From Colius striatus (taxonomy: Eukaryota > Chordata > Aves > Coliiformes > Coliidae): a stretch of 64,000 nucleotides of DNA. How positions within the stretch are numbered: the first letter of the stretch is position 1; each line of letters opens with the position of its first letter. This document shows, one piece after another, positions 48,330-60,536 of this stretch. The notes beneath the pieces are model-generated. The model saw only the letters and a program-made list of their open reading frames with translations, searched no databases and was not told where the DNA came from. The stretch lies in assembly GCF_028858725.1 (NCBI RefSeq), contig NC_084760.1, positions 64,361,867-64,425,866 of the forward strand. Reading direction: 5' to 3'. A program made the translations under genes and the position numbers.

Positions 48330-48970
48330 TGTCCTGGAGCGCAGGGTCCAGACCGCCCCGAGGACCTCTCCGGCCGGACAGCAGCGGCTCCTGATACAGG
48401 CGCGAGGACCGGCCGGGCAAGGCCCACGGATCTCGCCCCGCCGCCCGCCTCCTCCCAATCAGCAGGGGGCGCTCTTCCCAGGAGCACCGCCACGGGCGGC
48501 AGCCCCCTCACCGCGCAGGCGCCCCGTGCCGGAAGCGGAAGCGGCCGGCGCCAGCCCCGGGACTCAGCGCTGTGGTCATCCGTCCGTCCGTCAGCTGTTG
48601 TTACTGCTGCCCGTCGCTACCCGCGCGATGGCGGCCGCGGCGCTTCCCCCGCTGCCGCCGCAGTTCAAGAGCATCCAGCACCATCTGCGAACTGCGCAGG
48701 AGCTAGACAAGCGCGAGCCGGTGGTGGCGTACTACTGTGAGTGAGGCGGCCTCAGCGCCTCTCCGCCCCGCCGGTTCCCGGGCCCGGCCCGGCCCATCTC
48801 ATCCTGCCCTGCCCTCCCCTGTCCTGTCCTGTCCTGCCCCCGTTCCCCACGGCTGGGGCCGCACCGACCCCCAGCCGCCAATCGCAGCTCATCTCTCCCC
48901 GCCTCCTTCCGGCCGCCTGGCTTGTTGCGTTGCGCGGAGTGCTCGTCGGGTGTACAGAGAAGTGAGAGCG
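48330..48970 (+). promoter_or_regulatory. VTA1: CpG island covering VTA1 promoter and first exon
   Basis: About 640 bp of dense CpG sequence surrounds the VTA1 start codon, with words such as CCGGCCGGACAGCAGCGG, CCACGGGCGGCAGCCCCC and GGAAGCGGAAGCGGCCGGCG. GGAAGCGGAAGCGG resembles paired ETS-type sites, which are common in housekeeping promoters. There is no TATA box. This fits a ubiquitously expressed ESCRT cofactor. Confidence 0.85.
48628..48736 (+). CDS. VTA1: VTA1 (ESCRT-III/VPS4 cofactor), coding exon 1
   Basis: VTA1 (LIP5) is the cytosolic cofactor that binds ESCRT-III subunits (CHMP1B, CHMP5) and stimulates the AAA ATPase VPS4 in multivesicular-body sorting, cytokinesis and virus budding. 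Exon 1 encodes residues 1-36 plus one base of Cys37: MAAAALPPLPPQFKSIQHHL, then RTAQELDKREPVVAYY, the start of the first MIT-like helical bundle. The start is the homologous Met, with a good context (G at -3 and +4). The frame is also open upstream to 48232, but that part is GC-rich 5' UTR and CR1 sequence. The donor is ACT|GTGAGT at 48737. Reading into the intron adds only C-E before a stop, so splicing is required. Confidence 0.96.
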
Positions 48971-49750
48971 GTGGGGAAGCCCCACCTATTGGGGTGGTAC
49001 GGGATGTTCACGGCCTCCCTTGTTACAGCTGCCGTTGGAGCTCCGAGTAGCAGTCCATCTTTCACGTGCTGTGTGTTTGCAGAGTTAAGCCTCTTTGCAG
49101 TCGTAGTGGATATGCCAGCAGTCTAAATACTAAATGCATACGTGTGCGCACGTGTGTAGAATCAAGCCTTCTGTCTGTATCGGGATAACCCTAATAGGTA
49201 CCGCAAAACCATAACATTTGAGAGTCTTTTCAGAGCTTTTGTCATGCTAAAAAGACCTCCTCTATGCCCTGTAGTTGTATACGTAATTTGGGTTTGAGAA
49301 TTTTTAATCCTTTGGGGAGTGTTCATTTTGTTTTCCATCAAACATTGTCACTTCTTCGGGGTTTTCTAAGTGTGAGACTGGGTGGCTCTTGTTTGTTTGT
49401 TTCCTTAAGTGCTGCAAAAATCTTACCGTAAATCTTTCACGTTAATATGTAAAATGCTAACTTGTGATTTCTAAGCCAATGGTCATCAAGGTAATTTGTC
49501 AGCCTTTCTAAAAGGCTTTCTGTAGTTAAGTAAGAAATGCTAGCAGGTCAGCAGAAATGTATGTTTATGTTGTGTTTCTTTATTGAGATGTGAGGAGGTC
49601 ATTTTGGGGGGGTTGCTGGACAAGAGCTTGTCCTCAGAAAAGAGTTAAAAAATAGAGGTAGAACTGGATGTTTAATTTGTAAGACAGTCTTACATTTAGA
49701 AGGATGAACTCAGAAAATTCAGGCTTCAGAAAGCTCTGAAAAAAATCAGT

Positions 49751-49798
49751 ATCTCTAAAGGTCCCTTCCAACCCCTACCATTCTGTGATTCTATGATT
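49751..49798 (+). mobile_element. CR1 3' tail remnant
   Basis: ATCTCTAAAGGTCCCTTCC, AACCCCTACC, then ATTCTGTG and ATTCTATG octamers: only the last ~48 bp of a CR1. Confidence 0.9.
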
Positions 49799-52700
49799 TG
49801 TATGTTATGCAGGAATACTGTGCTAACACGGAGAAATGCCACCGGAGAAGTGAAATAGCCCAATATTAGAACACTGGATGTTCTCAATAGTACTGTCTCC
49901 TTTTTACTGAAAAACAAAGGACAAATCATTTTTTTTGTGTGGCAGGAAGCAACAGCTAGGTTGAATTGCACTCGTTTTTTTTTTGTTTTTCTTCTTTGTT
50001 TTGTTTGTTTGTTTTTTTTTTTTAATCAAATGTAAAACCTTGTCTAACTATATGATAAAAACAGTAGCATTTAGTGTAGGTAACAAAAAAAATTCTGTTT
50101 TTATTTTAAACCAGAAATGTTTTGGTGGCTGATCTCTATTTTTTTAGTGTCTTTTCCATTCTAAAACTTAATGTAAGTTCTAGTGTACAAGAAAAAAAAT
50201 CCACACTTGTGTGAAATAATTTGCATTTCCTGTAAAGGCCTTTGCAGCCTCTGCCTTAAGTGGCCTAAAAAGTTGTGTGCCCTATTTTTGTGTTTGAATC
50301 ATTCAGCACATCTGATTAATTAAGTGAGGATAGTGAAGACTATATTCTAGAGATCTCTTTCTCCTTACATTATTACCCTAAGTTAAAAGTACTGTTGCTT
50401 CTTTTTCAAAATCTTTTTGCTTGAATCTTCTGTTCTTTTAAATATATTGAGGATAATAAAAATTTTTTCACCAGTTTTCCTCTGATAACACTTCCTCACA
50501 TGATAAATGAGTTTATCTGGATTGACTAAAATGCATAATTCCCATTTCATAGGATATTGTTGCTGTTTTCATTCTAACTTTGAAGCAAAAATGTCATTGC
50601 AAAGCATTATTTTTTAATGTTGGGGTTTTGAACAGTTATAAGGACTCCCAAAGTATTAATTATTAGAATTGCTACTGTAAAAAAAATATATACTTCTAGA
50701 TGCTATGAATAATAAAAGGTAGGGTTTTTTTAAAGTATATCTGGGGATACAAAAAAATCAGGATACTTTTTAGATAATGTTTTGAAAGCAACACAGATTT
50801 TTTTTATACCCTTTTCATTAGATGCTTCACTAAAAAAAAAAAAATCTGTTGAGGCTTTAAAATGTGTATTAGAGGAGCTCTCTGTGTTTTATGTAATGTG
50901 TTGTATAAAAGGAGTAATGTGAGGAAAGCTTAACATGTACTGGAGCACACATATGTGTTCTCTGGCCTGATGCTCCCCTGTCTGGGTGTTGTGGGACCAT
51001 GTGGGTGATGTGGAGCAGCAAACAGCCAAGAGGACCCTGTGCTGAAAGGCACAGGTGATGTGATGAGACTGAGGTGTGTGTTCTGTCACTGCGTGACGGG
51101 GAGCATCTGGATTTTGATCATGTGATGGATCCATTAGTCTGAAGAAGAGTGAGGTGTTTATAGCTTTCGAATGTTGTCAGAAGTGGTTAATCTCTAGAAA
51201 AAAAGCTTTGGTCCTAATGTTAATTTTTCCAGTAGTTTTCAGTATGACCATACATTTGCTAGATTTTGATTTATATGCATTTCAGTTCAGTTCCACTTGT
51301 ATGTTTCTAATAATAAGAGCTGTGACAAAAACTAACTGGAGTATCAGAAGCAAGTGAACTCTGGTAAGGTGTGTTTGCAACCTAAAATATTACTTTTTAT
51401 AGCTGAGCAATGAAATTGTCAGGAATAAGGAGTGAGTTATTGCTCATGTCAGTGTGATTTGGTTTTTTTTCTCTCAGCATCCACTGGTGCTAGAGAAGTG
51501 CACTCAAAGCCAGGAATTTGAATGACAGTTACACATTTTGTTTGCATACACCACCATTTTATGTTTTTTTTTCTCGTGCTTCTTAAGTGTAGTTCATTTG
51601 AAGCATTAAACTAGCATCAACCATCACTGCCATCTAAAGAAAATAGTGCCTTTTCTGGCATCTTATTCCCAAGCCTGATGTGCTTCAGAAGTGACATTGA
51701 TATAATTGTTTGATTAAAACCAACAATACGCTATTTTTCTGGCAGGCCAATTCACTACTGCTTAAACATCTGTGCTCCCACAGAAACAAAGACAAGAAGA
51801 CAGTGGCTTGGGGCAAAGACAGGACTCTTTCTTTTTTGATATTGCTGGCATATGTTGATTTAAAGAAACCGTAATTTGATGAACATTAATCTCGGCTTTA
51901 CACAGTACGGGTAGCTACAGCAGAGATGATTTGTGGCTTCCAGCTGTCACATCATTTTCCACGTGAAAAGTAGAACATTGACGAACAGCATTGATGCTTT
52001 TGTGTACCATAACAGATCTCAGATACTTTTTGTTGTAGTATTTGCTTGAAACACTGCAAAAGTTCAAAAATGGTTTTATTTCTGATAGTCCTGTGTATTC
52101 CTTAAAAAGCCTTTATGCTTAACTTAATATTTAGGTATTCAGATTCAGAGCAGTATATGATGAGTAGCTTGCTATGTTGTGTGTAAATTGTTGCTATTTT
52201 TACTCCTGGCCACCGTTAGGAGATGGACATAATTAATTAAAGCAGTAAAAAGGTATGAATTTACTTGATTGTGAAATTTATTCTACTTAAGATGTAGATA
52301 CTAGAAACAAACCAAGTTGTTAGGGTTTTTTTTTTTTTCAAGTTGTACAGGACACGAGCTCTCAAAATTCCCTTTTAAGGAGATTAGACACTTCATGGTT
52401 AATGTAAGTATTCGGCTCTGGGGTAGTTTACTATGTTCTTTTAAGAAGCTTACCTCTCCATGGGATACTCTTTCCCGCATTTCAAACTATTTTGTTAATC
52501 ATTGTCATTAAGCATGTAGCTATTTCAGGTTCAGTAAAGGTCAGCTGATTCAATAGGTATGAAGGAATAGCAGCAAAAGATGCTACATTGATTGCCTAGC
52601 AAAAGGAAATTAAGTGATTGGTACTTAAGACAAAAAACAACTTAGGTTAAAAACTTCCACAAGTTTTAAAAACTTGACTCTCTTGAGTACTTTGAACTGT

Positions 52701-54028
52701 TATTCTGCAAACACAAGGAGGCAGGCTTTGATTAAAGAAAAATCTCTGGCCTATGTAATAACTAAATAAATTGTGCCATAGGTGTTTTGACTCAGAAGTG
52801 TGTTTTTTTAAAAAATGCAAGGTTTGAGATGTAGTTCTGTCTACTGAAAACTTCTGATTTAGTGTTAAAAGCAAAATTTTCCTTAAGTAGCTGTTGTTTC
52901 ATTATTTCAGTAATGTTAAGCTCTTTTAAAAGACTGTTGGCAGTTAATTTTATACTTCTGTACTTACTGGCCATTGATGTTATAATTCAATGAGAGAATG
53001 CCAATGAATTGCCAGAAAAGCATTGATGTTTCATGATATATAACATCCTGTCACACAATGATGTTTGGATATCCAGTGAAAGCAGCGTGACAGAATGTGA
53101 TTCCAGTAACTTCTGAAAAGCAGGGCTGTGATGGTTTTTGCCGTAGAGTCTGCTAAACATGAGAAAAATTCATATGAGATCAGTAGACTTGATCCGTTTA
53201 AAAAAGTACGAATAGGTCTAATACAATTTTCAGATTTTTGAGATAGAAAAACACCAGAAAAATCCTTCTGAAGGATCTTATTGTTTTGTTAATGTTTCTA
53301 TTCTTATGGGATCAAGCGGGAGAGAAAAGCAAGAGAGGCAATTGTTTTTCCCCACAACTAGTTGGCAACCTCTTGGATCAAAAGTATTTCAGCTTTTAAT
53401 GGAAATACATATCTGCTAAATGTGACTGGCTTTTTACTTTCAAGTTCAGACAGACATGTGAAAAAGCTTCTTACTGCATACGAATCATTAAGACTCTTAT
53501 TATTTTAAAAAGAAAAGGCAAAAAAATGAAGTTCATGGCCTGACTCAGAACTTTTGAAATACAATCCGTGTGTAATTTTACAACTGGAATACTATTAATT
53601 TTATACTGATAAAAGCTGAAGACTAATATTAGACAAATGTTTTAATTTTTTGACCTGTCTTTTTATTCTATCTTAATGCATTTTGAATGTCTAATGTAGA
53701 AGATGTTTGCAATTCAGAGGTATTAATGGAAATAAAAGTAGCTGGTGCTTGCTGTGTTTCACTACAGAGGTTCTACATGTACTTATGGACTTCATTTAAC
53801 TGAGACATTGTAGAAGTGAAACGTATAAAATAGTGTTCATATAACATTCCTTATGAAACAAGATCAAATTCCTGAGTTTCCCAGTTTAAATATTCTTCTT
53901 TTATTACTAGTTTTATATAATCCATTTATAAAAGTATATTTTTCCATATTCTCATAAGGCAGAAAATTGTTTTGTGTGGTACTAATTATTTAAAGCCTAT
54001 TATTAGAGGTTATATACTGAAGAATAAA

Positions 54029-54155
54029 ATCATAGAATCATTTTGGTAGAGAAAAACCTTTAAGGATCATCAAGTCCAACCACTAACCTTACACTGCCAA
54101 ACCCATCACTAAACCACGTCCCTCAGGATGTCTTCTGTGCGTCTTTTAAATATCT
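54029..54155 (-). mobile_element. Older CR1 3' end, minus orientation
   Basis: ATCATAGAATCATTTTGGTA, then AGGATCATCAAGTCCAACCA and AAACCCATCACTAAACCACG are the reverse complement of an older CR1-type 3' UTR, distinct from the ATGATCTCTAAAGG type of the plus-strand copies. Confidence 0.8.
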
Positions 54156-54690
54156 GTTCTTTACTCAGGGGAAGCTAATTGAAATGGTGAAATATTTAAG
54201 AAGTAGATATCCACTTCTTAGTGTACTCTGTTTGGGTTGTGCTATGAGTACAAACTAAAAATATTTCTCAGTTTAATTTTTTTTTCTCCACGCTTTCTGG
54301 GTTTTTTCTCTCTTCAGTCTTAGCTTGTTTACACCGATTCATTTCAAAGTGAGAAAACTGTGATTTTAAAACTGTTTTGTCTATGGAGACAGTAATCCAG
54401 AAATGATTGGAATAACCAAGGTAAATACATGAACCCCACAGTCTTCAAAGGAAACTGTGGGTAGAACAAGAATTAATGATGATATTAATTATTGTGTAGT
54501 ATTTTTGGCATTTGGTTTGATTACATAGGTAATATTTTAAAATAATCTGCTCTGACAGAGATAGGAATGAGAATGTAAAGTAGAACAAGCATACTTCAGA
54601 GACTGAAACTTTATTTCAGAGATATCTGGTTTCTATAAAACTCTATGAAATTTAACAGTATGATATAAAGATACTAACATACCTTAACTA

Positions 54691-55024
54691 ACATCTCATT
54701 AATATTTACAAATATCTAAATGGTGGATGTCAGGAGTTTGAGGCATCCCTTTTTTCTATGGTATCTAGAAACAAGACAAGGGGTAATGGAATGAAGCTGG
54801 AACACAAAAATTTCCATTTAAACAGAAGAAAAAACTATTTCACTGTGAGGGTGAGGGAGCACTGGAACAGGTTGTGGAGTCTCCTTCTTTGTAGGTCTTC
54901 AAGACCCGCCTAGACCCATTTCTGTGTGACCTGATGTAGGTGGACCTGCTTCTGCAGGGTATGGTGGACTAGATGATCTCTAAAGGTCCCTTCCAACCCT
55001 TACCATTCTATGATTTTATGATTT
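54691..55024 (+). mobile_element. CR1 LINE, 3' end copy
   Basis: It starts at CTCATTAATATTTACAAATA and carries the ORF2 tail and the GTGGAGTCTCCTTCTTTG segment. It ends GACTAGATGATCTCTAAAGG with TCTATGATTTTATGAT octamers. Confidence 0.93.
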
Positions 55025-55167
55025 TTCCACTGTATAATTCACAGTTTTTGGTGGATCTTTATTCAACTTGGACCTTCTGGAAGTAGAATTAAGAACTGAC
55101 TTTTCCTGCCTAAGGCTTGCTTCTGCTTCTAAAGAAGGGATGCATGAATATCAGCATTCTGATTTGC

Positions 55168-55632
55168 AGAATCACAGAATCACTGAGGTTGAAGGGAAGC
55201 TTGGATGTCAGTCTAATCCCATGTTTAAAGCATAATTGCTAGTATATTTTTTTGTATGGGAAATCAAAAGAAATATGAGAAATCCCATTTAATTTCCCAT
55301 TGCCTCTTAACCCGTCACTGAGCACCACTGAGAAGGGTCTGGCTTTGTCTTCACTCCCCACTGCTCTTCTCCTTGCATCATGTATTTATGCACACTTAAG
55401 ACCCTTTGAGCCTTTCTTTACAAGGCTAACCAGTCCCAACTCTCTTCCTCTACTGGTATGGCAAGTGTTCCTGGCCCTTTATCAGTTTCATGGCCCTTCT
55501 CATGTCTCTCATACTGAGAACCCAGAACTGGATCCAGTACTCCAACAGTGTCCCAGTGCTGAGTACAAGGTAATGATTTACCTCCTTCAGCCTTCTGGCA
55601 GTGCTGCTTCTAGTGGAGCCCTGGCTGCCATT
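55168..55632 (-). mobile_element. Diverged CR1, minus orientation
   Basis: The left end, AGAATCACAGAATCACTGAG, is a reverse-complement CR1 tail. Further right, reverse-complement CR1 ORF2 text is recognisable, though diverged: CTAACCAGTCCCAACTCTCT, AGAACCCAGAACTGGATCCA, GTACTCCAACAGTG, and TTACCTCCTTCAGCCTTCTG. The open frames of 113 and 84 codons here are CR1 shadows. Confidence 0.8.
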
Positions 55633-58600
55633 AGCAGTTAAGGTCAGGATTGAGCTTTGGAAATTCATCTCGTGGTCACAACCATCTAAGGTGCTTTGAC
55701 TCACCTCACAGAGTAATTTGAGAGCGTGAAAGAGGTTTCATCCAATTTAAGCTAAACTGGAGGGTGTTCCACAGGAGTGCTTCAGATTTGTGCTCTAATC
55801 ACTCTAAGCTGTTTTATCCACGTGACTTGACTATAACTAATCCAGGGTATTCCAGGTATATCCAGGCCTTTTCTTCCTTCTGTCTTCTTGAGATCTCATT
55901 TACTATAAATCCTAGAGTTAAAGTAGTTTTTCCTCTTCTCATGAGAAATATTTGCTTTGCTACATCAGATTATGGACAATCTTTGAAAACTACTGATAAT
56001 TTAAATATTGTGCAGAAGCTTAGAAACTTACGAATTCTACATACAGATCTCTTACTCAAATTCTACGAGACAAAAATTGGTCTTTAAACCACACTGAAGA
56101 ATGGCAATGTAGATTCATAATAGATATTCATTAGGTTAGTTGCTTTGTCTTGTAACCTCCATAATTACACCAATAAGTTGTTTGTAGTTGCAAACATTTA
56201 GTTTGTTTACAAGCTGCTATTCTTCAAGTACAGTAAATGATGTTAGAATTCACTGTTAACTTGCAGTAATTTTAAGTAAGAAACATTAACTTCAAGTAGT
56301 TTTGACTTGACAAAATTTGTCTAGCATGTAACGTAACCTTGAAATATATTGTATTGAGGGCAAGAGGGAGTCATCGTACTATCCTTTTTTGTTGGTTTTG
56401 AGTTTCTTAATTAAATTTGTTATGTAATCTACTTTCCCCTAGGTTGACATCAGATTTCTTTTTTCTTGCATTTCTTCTTAAACTAATTTTACTTGAAGAT
56501 GAAACAAATTAATTTAAAATATTTCTTTGGAATGTTTCAAATTTTGAATTGATGCTGCTGGCCTAATAGTTACCTCGTATCTTCCCAGCATCCTTCAGCA
56601 TCATATAATGAATAGGAGGTATAAGGCCTTTGGAAGTTTGTCAGTGCTATTAAATCTATCTTTAAGTCTTTGAATTTGAGAACTTGGACTTAGCCATATA
56701 GAAATACTTTATGATCTGCATGCAGAGATTACAGGAATGAAATATGATACATTAATGTTCATGAAAACAAGAATAATACATTTTGATTTTTTTTTCAGAT
56801 ATGTTCTCTTTGAAAACATGTTTGCAGTAGTTTGAATATTATCCAGTTTATAGATTTTGTGTCCCTGTTTCCCACGTTTGTATTCCAGCTGTTGTCTTCC
56901 TGTACCAACCACTTAACATTTTTCTGTCAGAGGCTTGACAAGGGAAAGAGGAAAGTGTAGAATATGAATGAGTAATAAATTGCAGCCTGAAAAAATTTTC
57001 ATATCTAAATCGGAAGCAAAATATGGCTACGGTTTATGGCAATGTGTTTTGTTACTATTGAGTGTCAATTTGTTACTATCAAATGTGTCAAAAAATATTG
57101 CAGTTTCTAATACTTTTTTTTTCATTATTAAAGAATTAAATATGCATAGGCAAAAAGAACTGTAACTTTTGGTCCTGTTACACCAGGAAAAAGGAAGATG
57201 AATAGTAGGACAGAATTTAGAAGACAGAATCAACCTATTGTGCATGCTTACTGTCTGGAACTTTTGTTCTCCAGTATTTTTACTTGGCATAAAGTTAGTT
57301 TAAAATGGGAGTGAGGGGAGTTTTACTTTTTATCCAAACATAAATCTGGAATAACTTACTGTGTATTAGGAATGAATGCCTGGCACGTACTAAAGACAAA
57401 ATACTTGCTCTGAAATTGTGCTGTGTATTAGCAAAGGAAAAATAACGTCGTATTACGTGACATAAATAAAAGCAGAGAAGTTTCTGTAAAGCTCACTGTA
57501 TAATTCCATCCAGCATACCCACACTTAGTATTTGCTGAACAAAGATTAAGGGCTACAAATCAAGACATAAATTTTGTAGTCTTGGCAAAGCATTTTTCTG
57601 AGAATGATTACTTGCCAAGCCCTTATGAATCTGAAGATAAATGTTCTGTCTGCAAGCTGAGAGCAAACTTTCTTGTAGTTAATAATTGGCAAAATATTTC
57701 TGTCTTTGTGCATAAGAGATTACAAGTGACTTTAGCTCTACTTATTAATATTTAGACATTAGCTCTATGTAGTCTCCTTTACCTCCTTACTGCTTTACTT
57801 TATGGCGACAAAAAAATCTATGTTGATTCTTGATTTAGTAAAGGGAGCAAAAAATACAGATCGTATCTACTACAAAGCTAATTGCATAAAACAAGCTTAA
57901 AATTAACTATTAATATTTTTTTGAATCATTTATTTGTTTCCATGTGATCCACATCTTCATTACAAATAAGTGAAGAGCTATGAGAACTATAGATTAGTTA
58001 TTTCCAATATTGTCTACATTATTAAAATACTTCCTTTAGGCTTTAAAACTTGAACTTTTGCAGCTATGATGTATGTCTTTAGTTGTCTTTTTGTATCTGA
58101 ATTTTCAGCAACTTGAATTTTCTCAGAAGAAATTTTTTATCAAAATTTACCAAGCAAATGGCTTACATAAGTTTATTGGTTTAGTTTTACAGTATATTAC
58201 TCTGGTCTTTAGAGATGTACACTTTAAACATTTTTTAATGTGTGAAGAGAAGTAGAGAAGAGAGAACTCTGAAATAACGTTGGTGTAAAATGGCATCTCA
58301 AGTGCAGTATTTTTAAAAGGTGAAATAATCCAATTGGTAATAGAGAACAGTAAGAGGATTTCTTTCTATGGTGTCCATACCATTCAGGAGATTAACTTCT
58401 AGTTATTAGAGATTGAACCACTTGCATTAAAGCAAAATTTTTGTGACTTAGCAAGCACAGTAATAATACATTCCACTGTTTTACAGTATTATAGAAACCA
58501 GGACAGCTGTATTTAAAGAAATGTAAATAATTACTCTATTTTCTTTCAGATCTGATGGGGAGAACTAAACTCATGTTATTTGCCATTCTCAGCAGAGCTG

Positions 58601-59677
58601 TTGGAGGTGGTAAACTTTTTGCCTCTTGCTTATGAGTTGTCTGCTACCTGTCAACATAAACATGGAGGGCAGTCTTTTGACCATTAATTGCCAGTTTAAA
58701 ATTGCACTGATGATATTAACAGGAAAATTATATTTTGTTCAGTGCTGCTGAAAAATCAGTAATGAAGTGAATTTGCCCATTCACTGCACGTTAGGAATGA
58801 AAACAACATAGTAACTTTCTTTCACTAGATCAAAACACATCTTTCAGCTGCTATCTTTTATCCTTAATAAGTAATATTTGTGTGATAATCTTAGTAAAGA
58901 TTAAAGCAGTAAGTGTGCCTAAACATACTTTACAACATTTTCTCTGTTAAAGAAGAGTATGAAACTGTAGAGAGTATACTTTCCTTCTGTATCTTCAGTT
59001 CATCAATTGAAACCAATTTTCCAGATTTTGACTGGTAGGGTACAGTTAGCATTTTCTGACCTGCAAGTTGCCTCATACTTCATTACAATCAGGTTGTTTT
59101 ATCAATGGTATTTGGGTCAAGACTCCCTGCTGAATGCTACAAGGTAGTGATGCTCTGTCAACAGTAGTTTTCACAAACATTGTGCTCTTTCTTGATCACC
59201 GCTTACTTGAGAAACAAGGAAAAGCTTTTGCTCATACATCAGCATTTGCCTCATTGGAGGCCAGTCTCTGGACAGATTTTGTTATGCAGTGCTCATTTGA
59301 ACATACTGCTGTATGTGAAGAAGTGATTCTGCAAAAGTTCTGAACTTTGAAAGTTCTTAAAGATTGCCATATACATTATTGTTAGGGTAACTTAAGAGTG
59401 CTTTGCCCTTTTACCGGGTACTAAGATCGTGCAGGAAATCTTTCCAATTTATATAGGTGTTGATAGAAATTGGAATTTGATGGCTAGATGTGGCAACTGT
59501 GTGTAGTTAAGTTGTGTGGTAGGTGTGTAATTGCTATGACAGGTGGAGCATATTTAATCTTAGCTCAAGTCACATTAATAGTCATTTGATTTTCAATGAC
59601 CTGAGAGCTCTTGGGCACTTTAGCCCCAGTCTTTTGTGTTAGCAGGAAAGTGAGGTTGCTATGGAATGTTGCTTGAT

Positions 59678-59759
59678 GTCACTCGCAGTGTAAATTTATA
59701 TACGGACATATACGGAACATTATGTGGTGTCATTCACAGTGTAAATTTATATACAGACA
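59678..59759. repeat. Two-unit tandem duplication, 51-bp period
   Basis: A 31-bp core, GTCACTCGCAGTGTAAATTT plus TATACGGACA at 59678, recurs at 59729 as GTCATTCACAGTGTAAATTT plus TATACAGACA. It has three mismatches and is intronic. Confidence 0.85.
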
Positions 59760-60395
59760 GGAAAAACATGTTTCTTATCTTTAACTATTGTTCTTTGACC
59801 TGTGTTTGCTGTATGTTCAAGACTATCCTGCATTTGTTCATTGGAGAGCCTGAAGGAGTCTGAGTTTTTCACAGTCTCTGATATCTTAAGAGGGGAAAGA
59901 GCTGGCTTTTTAGGGCTACCTACAAAGCATATGGGGGGCACAGTCCTGTAAATTCACCCCTTTGGATATTATTGAGGAAAAAAAATTATCTGACGTTCAC
60001 TATTTAACTGAATATATTTGCAATGAATGTGAAAAAAAGCCACATATATGTAAGGGAAGTGTAACAAGCAGATCTTTTGTCTTGAGGATCAATTCAATCG
60101 TTACAAGGTATTTACAAGATTTATGTTTATATGGAAACAGAGTTCTTTTGTGTAAATGAATTATGGAAGAGATAGGAAGCTACATACTTAAGCAAGTAAG
60201 ATAAAATTATATCCAGCGATGATGGAGGCTATTCTGAATTTGTCACTCTAGTTTATATCAGTATAAAATTAGTTTACTTTCTTCTGAAAATACCTCATAT
60301 TTGCATCAGAAATAACTGCTCTAGATTGCGGGTAGGTCTAGTATCTATTATGTTAATTCCTAAGTTCTACATTATTAAATCGTACCATGAAAAAT

Positions 60396-60536
60396 GTTGT
60401 GGAGTCTCCCTACTTGGAGGTCTTCAAGACCCGCCTGGACGTGTTCCTGTGTGACCTAATTTAGGTTGACCTGCTTCTTCAAGGGGGTTGGACTAGGTGA
60501 TCTCTAAAGATCCCTTCCAATCCTGCCATTCTATGA
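60396..60536 (+). mobile_element. CR1 3' end remnant
   Basis: GTTGTGGAGTCTCCCTACTT, AAGACCCGCCTGGACGTG and GTTGGACTAGGTGATCTCTA are followed by CCATTCTATGA: the last ~140 bp of a CR1. Confidence 0.93.

Noticed and set aside
48232-48744. 170-codon frame containing the VTA1 exon 1 peptide, suggesting an N-terminal extension
   Set aside because: The upstream part starts at the CR1 edge and runs through a GC-rich 5' UTR. The known VTA1 N terminus begins at the Met at 48628 in a good initiation context.
50889-51134. 81-codon minus-strand His/Thr-rich frame in VTA1 intron 1
   Set aside because: It has no splice-site pair, no family resemblance and no CpG or promoter context. A slightly GC-richer intron segment explains it.
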